64,000 nt of DNA from an uncultured Oscillospiraceae bacterium (GCA_934446455.1 CAKSEE010000009.1:1-64000), one strand, 5' to 3'; positions 24,367-34,078 are shown, counted from the first letter of the stretch. Notes: generated by a model not told the origin, from the letters alone. Translations and numbers: made by a program.

Positions 24367-26172
24367 TTAAACCAGCTGCTCGCCGCTGACGTAAAGATGA
24401 TACCCGGCGCTCTCTACCGCGCTTATGTCACCGTTGAACCCGCTTAAGTAGCTGTCCGCGGTGAGCGTCCACTTTGTGCCGCCCGCGAGAGTCACGCTTA
24501 CCGTACCGCCCGAGTTTTCAGCGTTCACAGCGCCCGTAAAGGTGCTGTCCGTAAGGGTCATGTCAAGCGTGGAAATGCCGTCCACTATGATATCGCCCTC
24601 AATGGTCTGCCCGCTTGCGGCGAGCGTAACGTCGCCGCCGTTGGCGCCCTGCGTACCCCACCCGCGAGAGTTGCTGTTGCCCTCAACGCGCAGGAACACA
24701 TCGTTTGCGAGCGTAAAGTCAACGTCGCGCAGCGCTATCGTGCAGGCGGTGTTGGTAACGTAGAACATATCCCCCGCGAGCGCCGTAACGCTGCCGCCCT
24801 CTGCGGAGAAGTGCGCCTCGCCCACGTCCGCGTCGCCCGACATACTCTGGTAGATCATTATCGCGTGTATGTTTTCGTCAGAGTCGCCGTTGTACGTTCC
24901 CGACATCTCGCAGGTAACGTCGCAGTCCTTTATCGCAACGGAGTTCCTGCCCTCTACCACAATGCCCTCGCTTGCGTTTGCGGTAAGCTCAGCGCCCTGT
25001 ACAGTGATGTCTGCGGTGCAGTATATGGCGGGGCTGCCCGTGCCGTTTGTCACATATTTGCCGCCCGTTACGTTCACCGTTCCGCCGCCCCTGTCAGAGC
25101 GTATCGCCGCAGAGGAGCTGCCCTGCGTTTCAACATCGAGATTCGTCGCTATGGTAGTGCCGCCGCCCGTGGTCTGAATACCGCCCGAATTGCGCTGCGT
25201 GGTGCGGATAACGCTGTCGGAGATGGTGACGGTCGTCCCCTCGCCGTAGCTGAACACCGCGTTGCCGTTCACAGCGTCAGTTGTAAAGGTGGAATCGGTG
25301 ATAGTGACGTTCGCGCCGTTCAGCGCAAGCAGCGCGGCGTTCTGCCCGTAAAAGTCGCCGTTTTCGGTATTGGAGGAGCTGCCGCCGTTCTTGTTGACGG
25401 TAATGCCGCTCAGCGTAACGTCCGCCGCCTCAACGCGCAGCGCGTTCTCGTCGTTGCCTATCGAGCTGTAGGTGGTGTCGCTTTCGGTGACGTTTTCGGA
25501 AATCGTGTTTGCAGCCGTGCCGTTTGTTACCGTACTGCTCCCGCCGAAGCCGCCCGGTGCGCCCGATCCGCCGCCCTGACCGCCGTCAAGGCTCTTTACA
25601 ATAATGGAAAACGCGCTGCCGTCCTCGCCGATGGTAGCCTGTAAAACGCTGCCTGCCGTTATGTCCGCGGCGCTGCCCTGCTCGGTCGAGCCGTTTCTTT
25701 CAACGGTTATCTCGGTGCTGTCCGTAAGCGTGAACGTTACCTCGCTGCCGTCCTCTACAAAGGTGTCGGTGTATGCGCCCTGCTTCTCGGGAGGTGTTCC
25801 CTGCCCGCCGTCTGCGCCGCCCGCTTCGCCGCTCGGCATTTCGGGAGCATTGCCGCTGTCCGCGCCCTCGGGCTTCCCGGGAGGCTCACCCTGCGGCGTG
25901 GAAGCGTTCTCGTCACGCACTATCACGCCCTCTGCGGCGGTGACGGACGCGCCGTCCACCGCTGTTACCTTAAGCGCCTTTGTTTCGCCCTGCTCGTCGG
26001 CGGGCTTTGTTTCTGCGGAGGAGGCTTCTGCGGTCTGTCCGTCCCCGCCCGACGTTTCGGGAACGCTGCTATGCGAGGTTTCGCCCTGCGAGGATGCCTT
26101 ACCCGAGCTGCACCCCGTGGCCGCTATTATCGAGGCTGCGCATAATATCGCTAAAAGCTGCCTTGTATTCAT
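24367..26172 (-). CDS. Secreted lipoprotein with right-handed beta-helix repeats
   Basis: A 601-aa lipoprotein: signal peptide with lipobox ATGC (cysteine near 21), then about 180 residues of low-complexity Ser/Gly/Glu/Pro linker with a small beta domain (SEVTFTLTDSTEITVERNG). From about 210 to the end come pectate-lyase-like beta-helix turns (ADVTLSGITVNKNGG, ANVTITDSTFTT, TTVTISDSVIRTT, ISTLDMTLTDSTFTGAV). The last turns are followed by no anchor, so the lipid holds it to the membrane. Such proteins may bind or cut polysaccharide, but no catalytic residues are evident. AAAGGAG precedes the ATG. A palindrome TTTGTG-T-CACAAA lies upstream at about 26254-26266. Confidence 0.7.
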   Translation of the reverse strand: MNTRQLLAILCAASIIAATGCSSGKASSQGETSHSSVPETSGGDGQTAEASSAETKPADEQGETKALKVTAVDGASVTAAEGVIVRDENASTPQGEPPGKPEGADSGNAPEMPSGEAGGADGGQGTPPEKQGAYTDTFVEDGSEVTFTLTDSTEITVERNGSTEQGSAADITAGSVLQATIGEDGSAFSIIVKSLDGGQGGGSGAPGGFGGSSTVTNGTAANTISENVTESDTTYSSIGNDENALRVEAADVTLSGITVNKNGGSSSNTENGDFYGQNAALLALNGANVTITDSTFTTDAVNGNAVFSYGEGTTVTISDSVIRTTQRNSGGIQTTGGGTTIATNLDVETQGSSSAAIRSDRGGGTVNVTGGKYVTNGTGSPAIYCTADITVQGAELTANASEGIVVEGRNSVAIKDCDVTCEMSGTYNGDSDENIHAIMIYQSMSGDADVGEAHFSAEGGSVTALAGDMFYVTNTACTIALRDVDFTLANDVFLRVEGNSNSRGWGTQGANGGDVTLAASGQTIEGDIIVDGISTLDMTLTDSTFTGAVNAENSGGTVSVTLAGGTKWTLTADSYLSGFNGDISAVESAGYHLYVSGEQLV

Positions 26173-26297
26173 ATTAAAGCTCCTTTCGGTTGCTGTGGGT
26201 ACGTCCCTTCGTTTTGCTTTATGGCTTAATTATATAGAGCAAATGTGTTTGTTTTGTGACACAAAGAAATAAACGGCATGAAGATTTCCAAAAAATA

Positions 26298-26533
26298 AGG
26301 CGCTCTCATGTGAAAGCGCCTCAGCTTGTCGAAAAAATCAATTTTGCCCGCGTATGCGGGCTTTGAAAAAACTTTTTTGCCTCGGGCTTCCCGAGGCAAA
26401 AAACTCTTCTATCTCAGCAAGTGTGCGAATTGGCGGTGAGCCGCCAATGAGTGCGCGCAGCTGAGATGTTTCGGCGGAAAAGTCCCAACGGGACTTTTTC
26501 GACGGTCTGAGGCGCTCTCATGTGAAAGCGCCT
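26298..26533. repeat. Terminator-inserted structured element, copy B, with 24-bp direct repeats
   Basis: The terminator hairpin of the EAL gene occurs twice, exactly, at 26298-26321 and 26510-26533 (24 bp, starting AGGCGCTCTC and ending AAGCGCCT). Between them is a 188-bp element (26322-26509) in the opposite orientation to copies A and C. Its ends are imperfect inverted repeats: CAGCTTGTCGAAAAA and, from the other side, CAGACCGTCGAAAAA. The internal hairpins match copy C almost base for base. No open frame is present. Confidence 0.88.
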
Positions 26534-26747
26534 TATAAAAAGCAGAAAAGCCGCAGACACGTCCACGGCATTTCATATATTTGATACCAAACCAACGCCC
26601 GCGCCAACTGCACAGGACGGCAGAAACCCTTTTTCTGCCACGCTTATTCTAGCATATTACTGCACAGTTTTCAAGAGAAAGGTCCAAATTGTCAAATTTC
26701 CCTGCCAAATTGTAAAGTTTGATATCGCAAAGGCATTCATTTTTAGC
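26534..26747. other. Intergenic DNA downstream of the EAL gene
   Basis: It contains one modest hairpin (GGCAGAAA/TTTTCTGCC at about 26620-26640), which may be an additional weak terminator for the phosphodiesterase gene. Nothing else was recognised. Confidence 0.45.
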
Positions 26748-28673
26748 TTATGCGGTCATGGAATGCTCCCGCAGGAAGCGGATATAATCGTCCTCGCCAA
26801 TCGGGCGGAAGTAGTAATACCCCTGAAGATAATGCACGCCCATGCGGGTAAGCTCGTCTGCCATTTCCTGCGTTTCAACGCCCTCGGCAACTATGTGCGC
26901 GCCAAGCGAGCTTACCATGCTCACCGTGTTAGCAAGGATTATCGCGCTCTTTTCGTTCCTGTCCTCGCCGAAGCTGGGCCAGATAAGGCTCTTGTCAAAC
27001 TTTATGAGGTCGTAGTTCACCTCCGCCATTTTGGAGAGGTTGGAGTACCCCGTGCCGAAATCGTCCATTGAAAAGCTGCAGCCCATGCTTCTGAAGCGTG
27101 CCATATTCTTTTCAAGCAGCGCCGCAGACTCAACCGCGGTGGTTTCGGTTATCTCAAGGTTAAACGACCCGGGCTCAAGCCCGTGGCGCTTCATTATCCT
27201 GCGGAATATCTCGGGTACGCTCTCGTCAATGCTTTGCAGCGCGGAGAGGTTCACTTCCACATACCCAAGCGGCAGACCCTCTTCGCGTATCCTGCTTACC
27301 GCAGCGCACACCTTCTCAAATACTATCTCGCCTATCCTTATTATAAAGCCGTTCTTTTCCGCAAGGGGTATGAACTCCTCGGGAGATACAAACCCGAGCG
27401 TGGTTTTATCCTTGAGCCGCACAAGCGCCTCCGACGAAAGAAACGCCTTGTCGCGCGTGGAATATATCGGCTGAAAAACCATCTCGAAGCCGTCGTTTTC
27501 TATCGCGTCTGACAGCATTCTGTTGAGCGTGTCGGCGCGCTTTTTCTTCTCGACTATCGCGCAGTCGGCGGTGCGCACAAAGCCTGTGCCGCCGTAGGCG
27601 CTGCCGCAGCTTATAAGCTCGGCTATCTCGGAGGGCTCGTTTGTAACCTCGGGGCAGTCGAGCACGACAACGTGCGTTTTCATCTCAACGCAGGCGTCGT
27701 CAAGCGTAAAGGCGCACTCCATTTTCCGCTCAAGCTGCGCGAGGCGTTCATCAAATCCGCCCTCGTCCACAGGGAACATCACAGCCAGCGTATTGCTGCG
27801 AAGCCTGTACACGGGCTTGTCGAACGCCGCGCCCACGCGCTGCGCAGCCTGCCTTACAAGCGCCTCAAAGCGGTAGAATCCCATGCTGCTAAGACAGATG
27901 TCCTCGTCGTCTATTACAAGCGCAGCGAGCTTTATCGGCCTTGAACCCATGCAGTTGGTCTTTTCAAAGAACATCTGCGAGAAAGCCCGCGCATTGAACG
28001 CGCCCGTGTTCTCGTCTATATTCTCGTTGGGGTTCTCAAACGAGAAGTAAAGCGCCACAACGCTCATTGAAATCGCAACGCTTGAATACAGAAGATAGTT
28101 GTTGATAAGGCGAGCTATGAAAACCATCAGCCACACGACTATCTGAAGCCGCAGCGCAAAGCGCTTTTTCGGCGAAAGCACCGCCTTATACCTGAATGTT
28201 TCCACAAATATCACAAGCGTGTAGACCGCTATCCCGATGTACAGGAAGTTTGTTGATAAGCCCGTTGAGTACACGCCGTGTTCGTCCGCAAAATAGTTTA
28301 TGTTACCCGCGAATATTCCCGCAAGGCACGCCGCAAACGGCACTACCCAAAGCACGGTCGCAGCCTTGCTTATGTTACTGTTGCGCGCGTTGCCGACTAC
28401 CTCCACATAAGCCGAAAACGCAAAAACCGTTCCAAGCAGCAGCGAGTAATAAATCTTGTGCGCAATGTCGTTCACCACGCTGTCCTGCATATTTATTATG
28501 GTATATACCGTTGCAATCTCAGCCGCAACGTGCGCCGCAGAAAGCCCCAGCACCGCGCCGAATATCCTTGTGGAAAGCAGCCTTATGCGCTGCGAACGCA
28601 CAAAGTCTATGATAACAAGTATAAGAAAGCACAGCGCGGCTACCTGTATTTTCGTTCCCGTTGCAAATGTCAT
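26748..28673 (-). CDS. Membrane-bound c-di-GMP phosphodiesterase (EAL domain)
   Basis: A 641-aa protein. The N-terminal 230 residues contain about six to eight hydrophobic helices, a sensory membrane domain. A degenerate GGDEF-like domain follows (about 240-390), without a GGDEF signature. The C-terminal EAL domain has the catalytic set SEALVRL, VEVNLSA, LEITETT, MDDFGTGYSNL, IKFDKS, AEGVET and LQGYYYF, so it is probably active in cleaving c-di-GMP. The start at 28673 (MTFATG) follows AAAGGA by 9 bases. No cyclase gene is nearby; it would act on a global pool. Confidence 0.87.
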   Translation of the reverse strand: MTFATGTKIQVAALCFLILVIIDFVRSQRIRLLSTRIFGAVLGLSAAHVAAEIATVYTIINMQDSVVNDIAHKIYYSLLLGTVFAFSAYVEVVGNARNSNISKAATVLWVVPFAACLAGIFAGNINYFADEHGVYSTGLSTNFLYIGIAVYTLVIFVETFRYKAVLSPKKRFALRLQIVVWLMVFIARLINNYLLYSSVAISMSVVALYFSFENPNENIDENTGAFNARAFSQMFFEKTNCMGSRPIKLAALVIDDEDICLSSMGFYRFEALVRQAAQRVGAAFDKPVYRLRSNTLAVMFPVDEGGFDERLAQLERKMECAFTLDDACVEMKTHVVVLDCPEVTNEPSEIAELISCGSAYGGTGFVRTADCAIVEKKKRADTLNRMLSDAIENDGFEMVFQPIYSTRDKAFLSSEALVRLKDKTTLGFVSPEEFIPLAEKNGFIIRIGEIVFEKVCAAVSRIREEGLPLGYVEVNLSALQSIDESVPEIFRRIMKRHGLEPGSFNLEITETTAVESAALLEKNMARFRSMGCSFSMDDFGTGYSNLSKMAEVNYDLIKFDKSLIWPSFGEDRNEKSAIILANTVSMVSSLGAHIVAEGVETQEMADELTRMGVHYLQGYYYFRPIGEDDYIRFLREHSMTA

Positions 28674-28702
28674 AGCAAGCATTCCTTTCAAATATACTGT
28701 CT

Positions 28703-28730
28703 ATTATATGATAGCACTTATGTTTGTAAA
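28703..28730 (-). promoter_or_regulatory. Promoter of the EAL gene
   Basis: TTTACA and TATAAT on the minus strand with a 16-bp spacer, about 24 bases before the AAAGGA ribosome site. Confidence 0.65.
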
Positions 28731-28790
28731 GTATCAAGGGGATATTTGTGTATAATTTTATCGATTTATGGGCAGCAGCGCCGCAAATTG

Positions 28791-28819
28791 TTGACAAAAA
28801 ATTTATTATGTGATATAAT
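28791..28819 (+). promoter_or_regulatory. Promoter of the zinc-ribbon gene pair
   Basis: Perfect TTGACA and TATAAT, 17 bp apart, on the plus strand, giving a start near 28826 and a leader of about 70 bases before the ATG at 28896. Confidence 0.85.
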
Positions 28820-28895
28820 CATGGTATATGCGCAGACAACGCACATCAGACCTATGCCTTTAAGCAGGGCATGGAACATAATGGGAGGAAAACAT

Positions 28896-30437
28896 ATGAT
28901 ATGCAACAAATGCGGGGCTAATATCCCCGACGGCGCGGCATTCTGCCCGCAGTGCGGCGCCAAGGAGCCCGCGCAGCCCGTTCAGGCGGCACAGCCTGCG
29001 CAGGAGCAGCCTGCACAGGGCGCGCCGAAAGCAAATCCGCTCGGCGGCGTTATGGCGAAGATAAAGGACAACAAGGCGCTTAAGTTCGGGATACTGGGCG
29101 GCGCGGCGCTTATCGTTATCATCATTATCATCGCGGTGATAGCGGCGAACGCAGGCGGCGGCGCGGCGTTCACCATGGTTGAAAACGGCTATATGAGCTT
29201 CACCATAGACGGCGAAAGTAGGTATTTTTACAACGGCGAGCTTACAAGCAAGTCTACCGAGTCATATATGTATAACTGCCAAAGTTCCAACGGAAAGGCG
29301 CAGGGCATAGTCGCGGACGGCACGCTCTACTACTTCAAGGGTACGGACGTAAAGGCCGTTGCGGAAGATGTCGATATAATAACTATAAGCGACGACGGCT
29401 CGACGCTCGCGTACCTTGCCGAAAACGTGATAAGCGTTTACAACGGCAGCAGCAAAACGGTAGCGGAGCTTGACAGCGACGAGCGGTTCAGCTCTATGGT
29501 ACTCTCGCCCGACGGCGGCGCGCTTGTGTATTTCGTTGAAAAGAACGGCAAATACAAGGCGTACGGCTGGAAGGGCGGCGAGCCCGTAAGCCTCGGCAGC
29601 TACGGCTACGGCTTTGTAAGCAACGGCGGCAGCGTCTTTTATGGCGTAAACGACAAGAGCAAGATATGCTATATTAAAAACTTCGACGACTCGACAAAGG
29701 AAACGCTCGGGGCGTACTACAGCCTGTACGGCATTACCGCCGACAGGCGCGGCATTGTATTCAGCGGCGACGGCAAATACCGCGTATTCGACCCGTCCTT
29801 TAAGGAGGTCAAGACGTTTTCCGCCGATTACGTGGACATTGCCTACCCGTCGGGCGCGTTCCATTACCTGCCCGATGTAAAGAGCTTTGTTATGTACTCC
29901 GACAGCAAGCTTTACCGTGTTTCGCTCAAGGGCGGAGAGTACGACAAGACGGTTCTCGCAAGAAACGTTGACGGCTACAACATTTCCGCGGACGGCAAGA
30001 CCGTCATCTACAAAAAGAACGATACGCTTTACAGAGCCTCCGCGCTTAAGGAAACGGAAAACCCCGAAAAGCTTGCGGAAGATGTTCGCTTATTCTACAC
30101 AAACAGCAGCCTGTCCGCTATTTACTGCACGACCTATGACGACGAGCTTATTTACATAAAGGGCAGGGGCAAAACCGAAAAGGTAGAATCCGACCGCCCC
30201 GACAGCTTTGACGTACTTGAAAACGGCGTGTGCTTCTACATCATCGACGACGAATACAAGTACAGCACGGGCGGCAAGGGCAAGCGCTGCGACGGCGTAG
30301 GCGAGGCTGACAGCAGCTACTACTACGGCAGCCGTTATATTGGCGGAAACACCGTTTACGTGTTCTCTGACGGGTACATTTACACCTCGCGGGACGGTAA
30401 GAAGTTCACCAAGACAAAGGTAGAATACGACTACTGA
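28896..30437 (+). CDS. Zinc-ribbon membrane protein with extracytoplasmic beta-propeller-like domain
   Basis: A 513-aa protein. Residues 3-20 form a zinc ribbon (Cys3, Cys6, Cys17, Cys20), then a Pro/Ala/Gln linker and one membrane helix near 65-90 (LIVIIIIIAVIAA). The outside domain of about 420 residues has repeated blades with S/DGG-type turns (ISDDGSTLAYLAEN, LSPDGGALVYFVEKNG, ISADGKTVIYKKND), as in WD40/TolB-like propellers. The start at 28896 has GGGAGG upstream; the frame upstream of it is not coding. It is 20 bp before a second zinc-ribbon gene and probably co-transcribed. Function unknown, perhaps surface sensing. Confidence 0.7.
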   Translation: MICNKCGANIPDGAAFCPQCGAKEPAQPVQAAQPAQEQPAQGAPKANPLGGVMAKIKDNKALKFGILGGAALIVIIIIIAVIAANAGGGAAFTMVENGYMSFTIDGESRYFYNGELTSKSTESYMYNCQSSNGKAQGIVADGTLYYFKGTDVKAVAEDVDIITISDDGSTLAYLAENVISVYNGSSKTVAELDSDERFSSMVLSPDGGALVYFVEKNGKYKAYGWKGGEPVSLGSYGYGFVSNGGSVFYGVNDKSKICYIKNFDDSTKETLGAYYSLYGITADRRGIVFSGDGKYRVFDPSFKEVKTFSADYVDIAYPSGAFHYLPDVKSFVMYSDSKLYRVSLKGGEYDKTVLARNVDGYNISADGKTVIYKKNDTLYRASALKETENPEKLAEDVRLFYTNSSLSAIYCTTYDDELIYIKGRGKTEKVESDRPDSFDVLENGVCFYIIDDEYKYSTGGKGKRCDGVGEADSSYYYGSRYIGGNTVYVFSDGYIYTSRDGKKFTKTKVEYDY

Positions 30438-30457
30438 TATACCGAAAGGACATTAAC

Positions 30458-33400
30458 ATGATTTGCAAGAACTGTAACAATACTATCGCTGATGACGCGC
30501 GGTTCTGCGGCTTCTGCGGTACAAAGGTCGAGCGCGAGCCTGTAATGGCAGGCGCTCCCGCGCCCGTTCCCGCTCCCGTGGAGCAGCCCGCGCCCGTTCC
30601 CACTCCCGTGGAGCAGCCCGCGCCCGTTCCCACTCCCGTGGAGAGCGCTGCGCCCGTTCCCACTCCCGTGGAGCAGCCCGCGCCCGTTCCCACTCCCGTG
30701 GAGCAGCCCGCGCCCGTTCCCACTCCCGTGGAGCAGCCCGCGCCCGTTCCCGCTCCCGTGGAGCAGCCCGCGCCCGTTCCCGCTCCCGTGGAGAGCGCTG
30801 CGCCCGTTCCCACGCCCGTGGAGAGCGCTGCGCCCGTTCCCACTCCCGTGGAGAGCGCTGCGCCCGTTCCCGCACCTGCGGAGCAGCCCGCGCCCGTTCC
30901 CACTCCCGTGGAGCAGCCCGCGCCCGTTCCCGCTCCCGTGGAGAGCGCTGCGCCCGTTCCCGTATCTCTTGGAAAATCCGAATCCGCTCCCGCAATGGAA
31001 GCGCCCGCCGCAGCGGTTGTTAGTCCCGCCGCAGCGGTTACACAGCCCGCCGCAGCGATTACACAGCCCGCCGCAGCGGTTAAGAAAAAGGCGCCCGTTG
31101 TGCCGATAATCATTGCGGCGCTCGCTGTTATCCTCGTTATCGCGGGAACGCTCGTTTATTTCTTCGGGCGCTCAACGGTAACGCGCCTGTTCATGGGCAA
31201 GGAGCGCTACGCGGTTTCCCTCGTCACCGACTACGTTGAGGACGTTGCGCAGACAGACCCGATTATTTCCACAATCGTGAAGAACGGCACAAGCAGCACA
31301 GGACTTGCGAACGCCGCAGACGCCGACGCGCTCGGCTCGCTCATGCAGGGGAACGGCTCGGCTTCCGCTGCCGAAAGCGGCGCGCAGCTTGCAGGCGCGC
31401 TCGCGGAGCTTGCAGGCGCGCAGGGCGTTACCGTAGACCTCTCCGCAAGCGTAGAGCCCGACAAGCGCCTTACCGAAGCGTTCGGAGATGACGCCGACCT
31501 TATGAACGCCGTATTCGGGCTGATAAACTCCGCGGAGCTTTCCGCAAGCGCAAAAACGGGCGATTCCACCCAGCTTGCGCTTACCGCTAAAACGAACGGT
31601 TCGGAAATCGTCACCGCAAACGTTTATATAGCGGAGGACGGCAGCGTTTACACCACGCTCCCGGGCATACTCGACAAGCCCGTTCTCACAAAAACCGCGA
31701 CAGCAGCCGAGGACGAGAGCGAACAGCCCGCTGAAATCACCGAGATAGACCGCGAGAAGCTCTCAAAGGTTTACGGCAGGATAATCAAGGCGTGGGAAGC
31801 GGCTTACAAGAACGGTGAGTTCACCTATGAAAAGGCGGAATTTACCGTTGGCGACGTCGAGCACGAAAAGACCTTCAAGGGTACGCGCGTTTCGGTTTCC
31901 CTTTCGCAGGAGGACCTGTGCGGTCTTCTTCTGGAGATATACGGCGCGGTAAACGACGACAGCTACATAGAGGAGCTTGTCGAGGCTTACGGCGGCGACG
32001 TTTCCGCGTTCCACGACAATCTTGACGACCGGATAAGCGCCATTGAGGATATGGCTGACAATGACGAGCTCGCGCTCAGATTCACGATAGACAGCTATGT
32101 AACTGCCGCCAACAAGCCCTGCGGCGTGGAAATATCCATGTCGTTCAAGAACAGCGGCGAGAAGCAGAGCGTTGTTTTCAGCAGTCTCAGCGCAGGCGGC
32201 AATACCGAGATATCCGTTTCTTCAAACAAGACAAAACAGCTTCAGATAACGTCTACCAGAACGGGCGCGGACTCGGGCATTTTCGAGGCAGAGGTGAACA
32301 CCTCCACCACCGGGAAGAAGCTTGTCGGCGCGCGTATCGAGTACAAGAACCTTAAGACCGAAAACGTGCTCGGCACGGACGTTATAACGGGCAATTTCGT
32401 GATAAGCGCAAACGTAAAGGCGCTTAAGGACGACCTTTCCTATCAGACGTTCAACGTTGGCGACGAAACGCTCGACCTGTACACCGTGCTGTCAAAGTCC
32501 ACGCTTACCATTGATTCCGCAAAGGACGGCGACGGCGTGAAGCTCACGCTCGGTGCGGACGTAAACAAGCTCGGCACGGCTTCGCTTAACCTTGGCATAA
32601 AGCCCGCCGCAGACTTCTCCACCGTCCCCGCAAGCACCGACGACGTGTACGCCGAAAGCGACCTTGGCAGCCCCGAGATTCAGCTCTCAGCCCTCGCCTA
32701 CCTGAAAGAGAAAATGCAGGGCGACTCCAACCTCGATACCGTTTTCACGGCGCTCGGGCTTGGCGCAAGCGACATAGACGAGCAGGTAGAAGCGCTTCAT
32801 AAGGACATGGAGTTCTACGAGCATTACAGCGCATACGACCCCAACGTATCGGGCGAAACTGCCTACTTAGCAGTTGATTCGCTTTATGACGCGTTTTACA
32901 GCGACAGCGACTTTGCCTATACCGCCATCAATGGCAGGACGTTTACGCTTAAGCTCTATTTTGACAAGGACGGAAAGCTCAGCGTTATCGACCCCGACGG
33001 ATTCTCCTACAACTGGGACACGCTGTTTGCCAAATGCGAGTGCTGCAGCGTTTACGCTGAAATCACCGTAATGGACGGCTACTTAAAGGGAATCTGCACA
33101 GTCCTCACCGACGACCCTGCAGACCTGCCCTCAAAGCTCCCCAACGCATTTAACTACATTGACGGCGTGTTCGAGTACGACAGCCACAACGACAGCTACA
33201 AACACGACGGAACAAAGGACAGCTTCGTAATGTCCTCCTCCCCCGATATGTCTATAGGCGAATCCACCACTGAAAAGGCGGTTGCAGAGGCTGAAGCGGA
33301 AGTCAGCGACTACAACGATTACGCCGAGAAGATAAGCAAGACATTCAACCGCTTCATGGAAATGCACAACGCACAGCTGAGGCAGGATACATATGGTTAC

Positions 33401-34033
33401 TGTGAACTTAGTATTTCCGAGAGCGGCTCATGGTCCTGGGGTTCAAACTGGACGCCGCTTGAATACATATTCACCGAGAGCCTGTACGAATACGACAGTC
33501 AGCTTCTCGATATGCTTGGCGAGGTGTGCAATCTGAAGTCCGCAGATGTAAGACTGTTCTTTGCAGACAGAAAGCTGGCAGGCGTGGTTGTCACCGATTC
33601 ATGGAGCAACTATATCAATACTATGGACTTCGTTATCGGCAGCACATCACGGTGGACATATGCCAACGGCATTGTAATCACCAGCAACAGAGATGTATAC
33701 GCTCACGGCACATACCCTGTTCTGCCGAAGCAGGACAATGCGGCAAGAATAGATAAGGCGCTTGACGCAATGACCGGCACATGGCTTCTCATCTACAACT
33801 CAAAGTATGACGTTGATAAGACCCGCGTATCTCTCAGCAAGGACGACCTGAAGTCTGCAATTACCTCGAACTCCATCGTATCCACATACGATAATAATGT
33901 ATTCATTTACAATTCCAACGGGGAAACTATTTTAGAAATGGCCATGAACTATGATGGATATATGCAGCTGACATACTTCACCGACCCCGAAAATTACGAA
34001 TACTGCACATACACACGCGACCTTAACTATTGA
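30458..34033 (+). CDS. Large zinc-ribbon membrane protein with Pro-rich decapeptide repeats
   Basis: A 1191-aa protein. The zinc ribbon (Cys3, Cys6, Cys17, Cys20) is followed by 13 near-perfect decapeptides of the type APVPTPVEQP or APVPTPVESA (about residues 31-168), an Ala/Val/Pro stretch, one membrane helix near 212-234 and about 950 extracytoplasmic residues of mixed alpha/beta structure. The repeats lie on the cytoplasmic side next to the zinc ribbon if topology follows the membrane helix; the Pro-rich stalk could also be a spacer. The latter part of the coding sequence from about 33340 has noticeably different codon choice (more A/T third positions). A terminator follows. Function unknown. 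Confidence 0.65.
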   Translation: MICKNCNNTIADDARFCGFCGTKVEREPVMAGAPAPVPAPVEQPAPVPTPVEQPAPVPTPVESAAPVPTPVEQPAPVPTPVEQPAPVPTPVEQPAPVPAPVEQPAPVPAPVESAAPVPTPVESAAPVPTPVESAAPVPAPAEQPAPVPTPVEQPAPVPAPVESAAPVPVSLGKSESAPAMEAPAAAVVSPAAAVTQPAAAITQPAAAVKKKAPVVPIIIAALAVILVIAGTLVYFFGRSTVTRLFMGKERYAVSLVTDYVEDVAQTDPIISTIVKNGTSSTGLANAADADALGSLMQGNGSASAAESGAQLAGALAELAGAQGVTVDLSASVEPDKRLTEAFGDDADLMNAVFGLINSAELSASAKTGDSTQLALTAKTNGSEIVTANVYIAEDGSVYTTLPGILDKPVLTKTATAAEDESEQPAEITEIDREKLSKVYGRIIKAWEAAYKNGEFTYEKAEFTVGDVEHEKTFKGTRVSVSLSQEDLCGLLLEIYGAVNDDSYIEELVEAYGGDVSAFHDNLDDRISAIEDMADNDELALRFTIDSYVTAANKPCGVEISMSFKNSGEKQSVVFSSLSAGGNTEISVSSNKTKQLQITSTRTGADSGIFEAEVNTSTTGKKLVGARIEYKNLKTENVLGTDVITGNFVISANVKALKDDLSYQTFNVGDETLDLYTVLSKSTLTIDSAKDGDGVKLTLGADVNKLGTASLNLGIKPAADFSTVPASTDDVYAESDLGSPEIQLSALAYLKEKMQGDSNLDTVFTALGLGASDIDEQVEALHKDMEFYEHYSAYDPNVSGETAYLAVDSLYDAFYSDSDFAYTAINGRTFTLKLYFDKDGKLSVIDPDGFSYNWDTLFAKCECCSVYAEITVMDGYLKGICTVLTDDPADLPSKLPNAFNYIDGVFEYDSHNDSYKHDGTKDSFVMSSSPDMSIGESTTEKAVAEAEAEVSDYNDYAEKISKTFNRFMEMHNAQLRQDTYGYCELSISESGSWSWGSNWTPLEYIFTESLYEYDSQLLDMLGEVCNLKSADVRLFFADRKLAGVVVTDSWSNYINTMDFVIGSTSRWTYANGIVITSNRDVYAHGTYPVLPKQDNAARIDKALDAMTGTWLLIYNSKYDVDKTRVSLSKDDLKSAITSNSIVSTYDNNVFIYNSNGETILEMAMNYDGYMQLTYFTDPENYEYCTYTRDLNY
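30555..30962 (+). repeat. 30-bp in-frame tandem repeat (about 13 copies)
   Basis: The unit is GCGCCCGTTCCCACTCCCGT plus ten further bases (GGAGCAGCCC or GGAGAGCGCT). Copies differ mostly at two fixed places (ACT/GCT and AGCAGCCC/AGAGCGCT). The number of units probably varies between strains by slippage or recombination. Confidence 0.9.
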
Positions 34034-34041
34034 TACAGCAA

Positions 34042-34065
34042 GCCCCCGCGTTTCGGCGCGGGGGT
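34042..34065 (+). terminator. Terminator after the large zinc-ribbon gene
   Basis: CCCCCGCG and CGCGGGGG pair around TTTCGG, 9 bp after the stop. It is followed by TTATCCTTAT. Confidence 0.75.
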
Positions 34066-34078
34066 TATCCTTATAAAA

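Noticed and set aside
28278..28895. Upstream extension of the zinc-ribbon protein at 28896
   Set aside because: The extension runs antisense to the EAL gene and through a perfect promoter; GGGAGG precedes the ATG at 28896.
30406..31113. Long open frames on the minus strand across the 30-bp repeats
   Set aside because: They are antisense products of the Pro/Ala codon repeat and have simple repetitive composition without ribosome sites.
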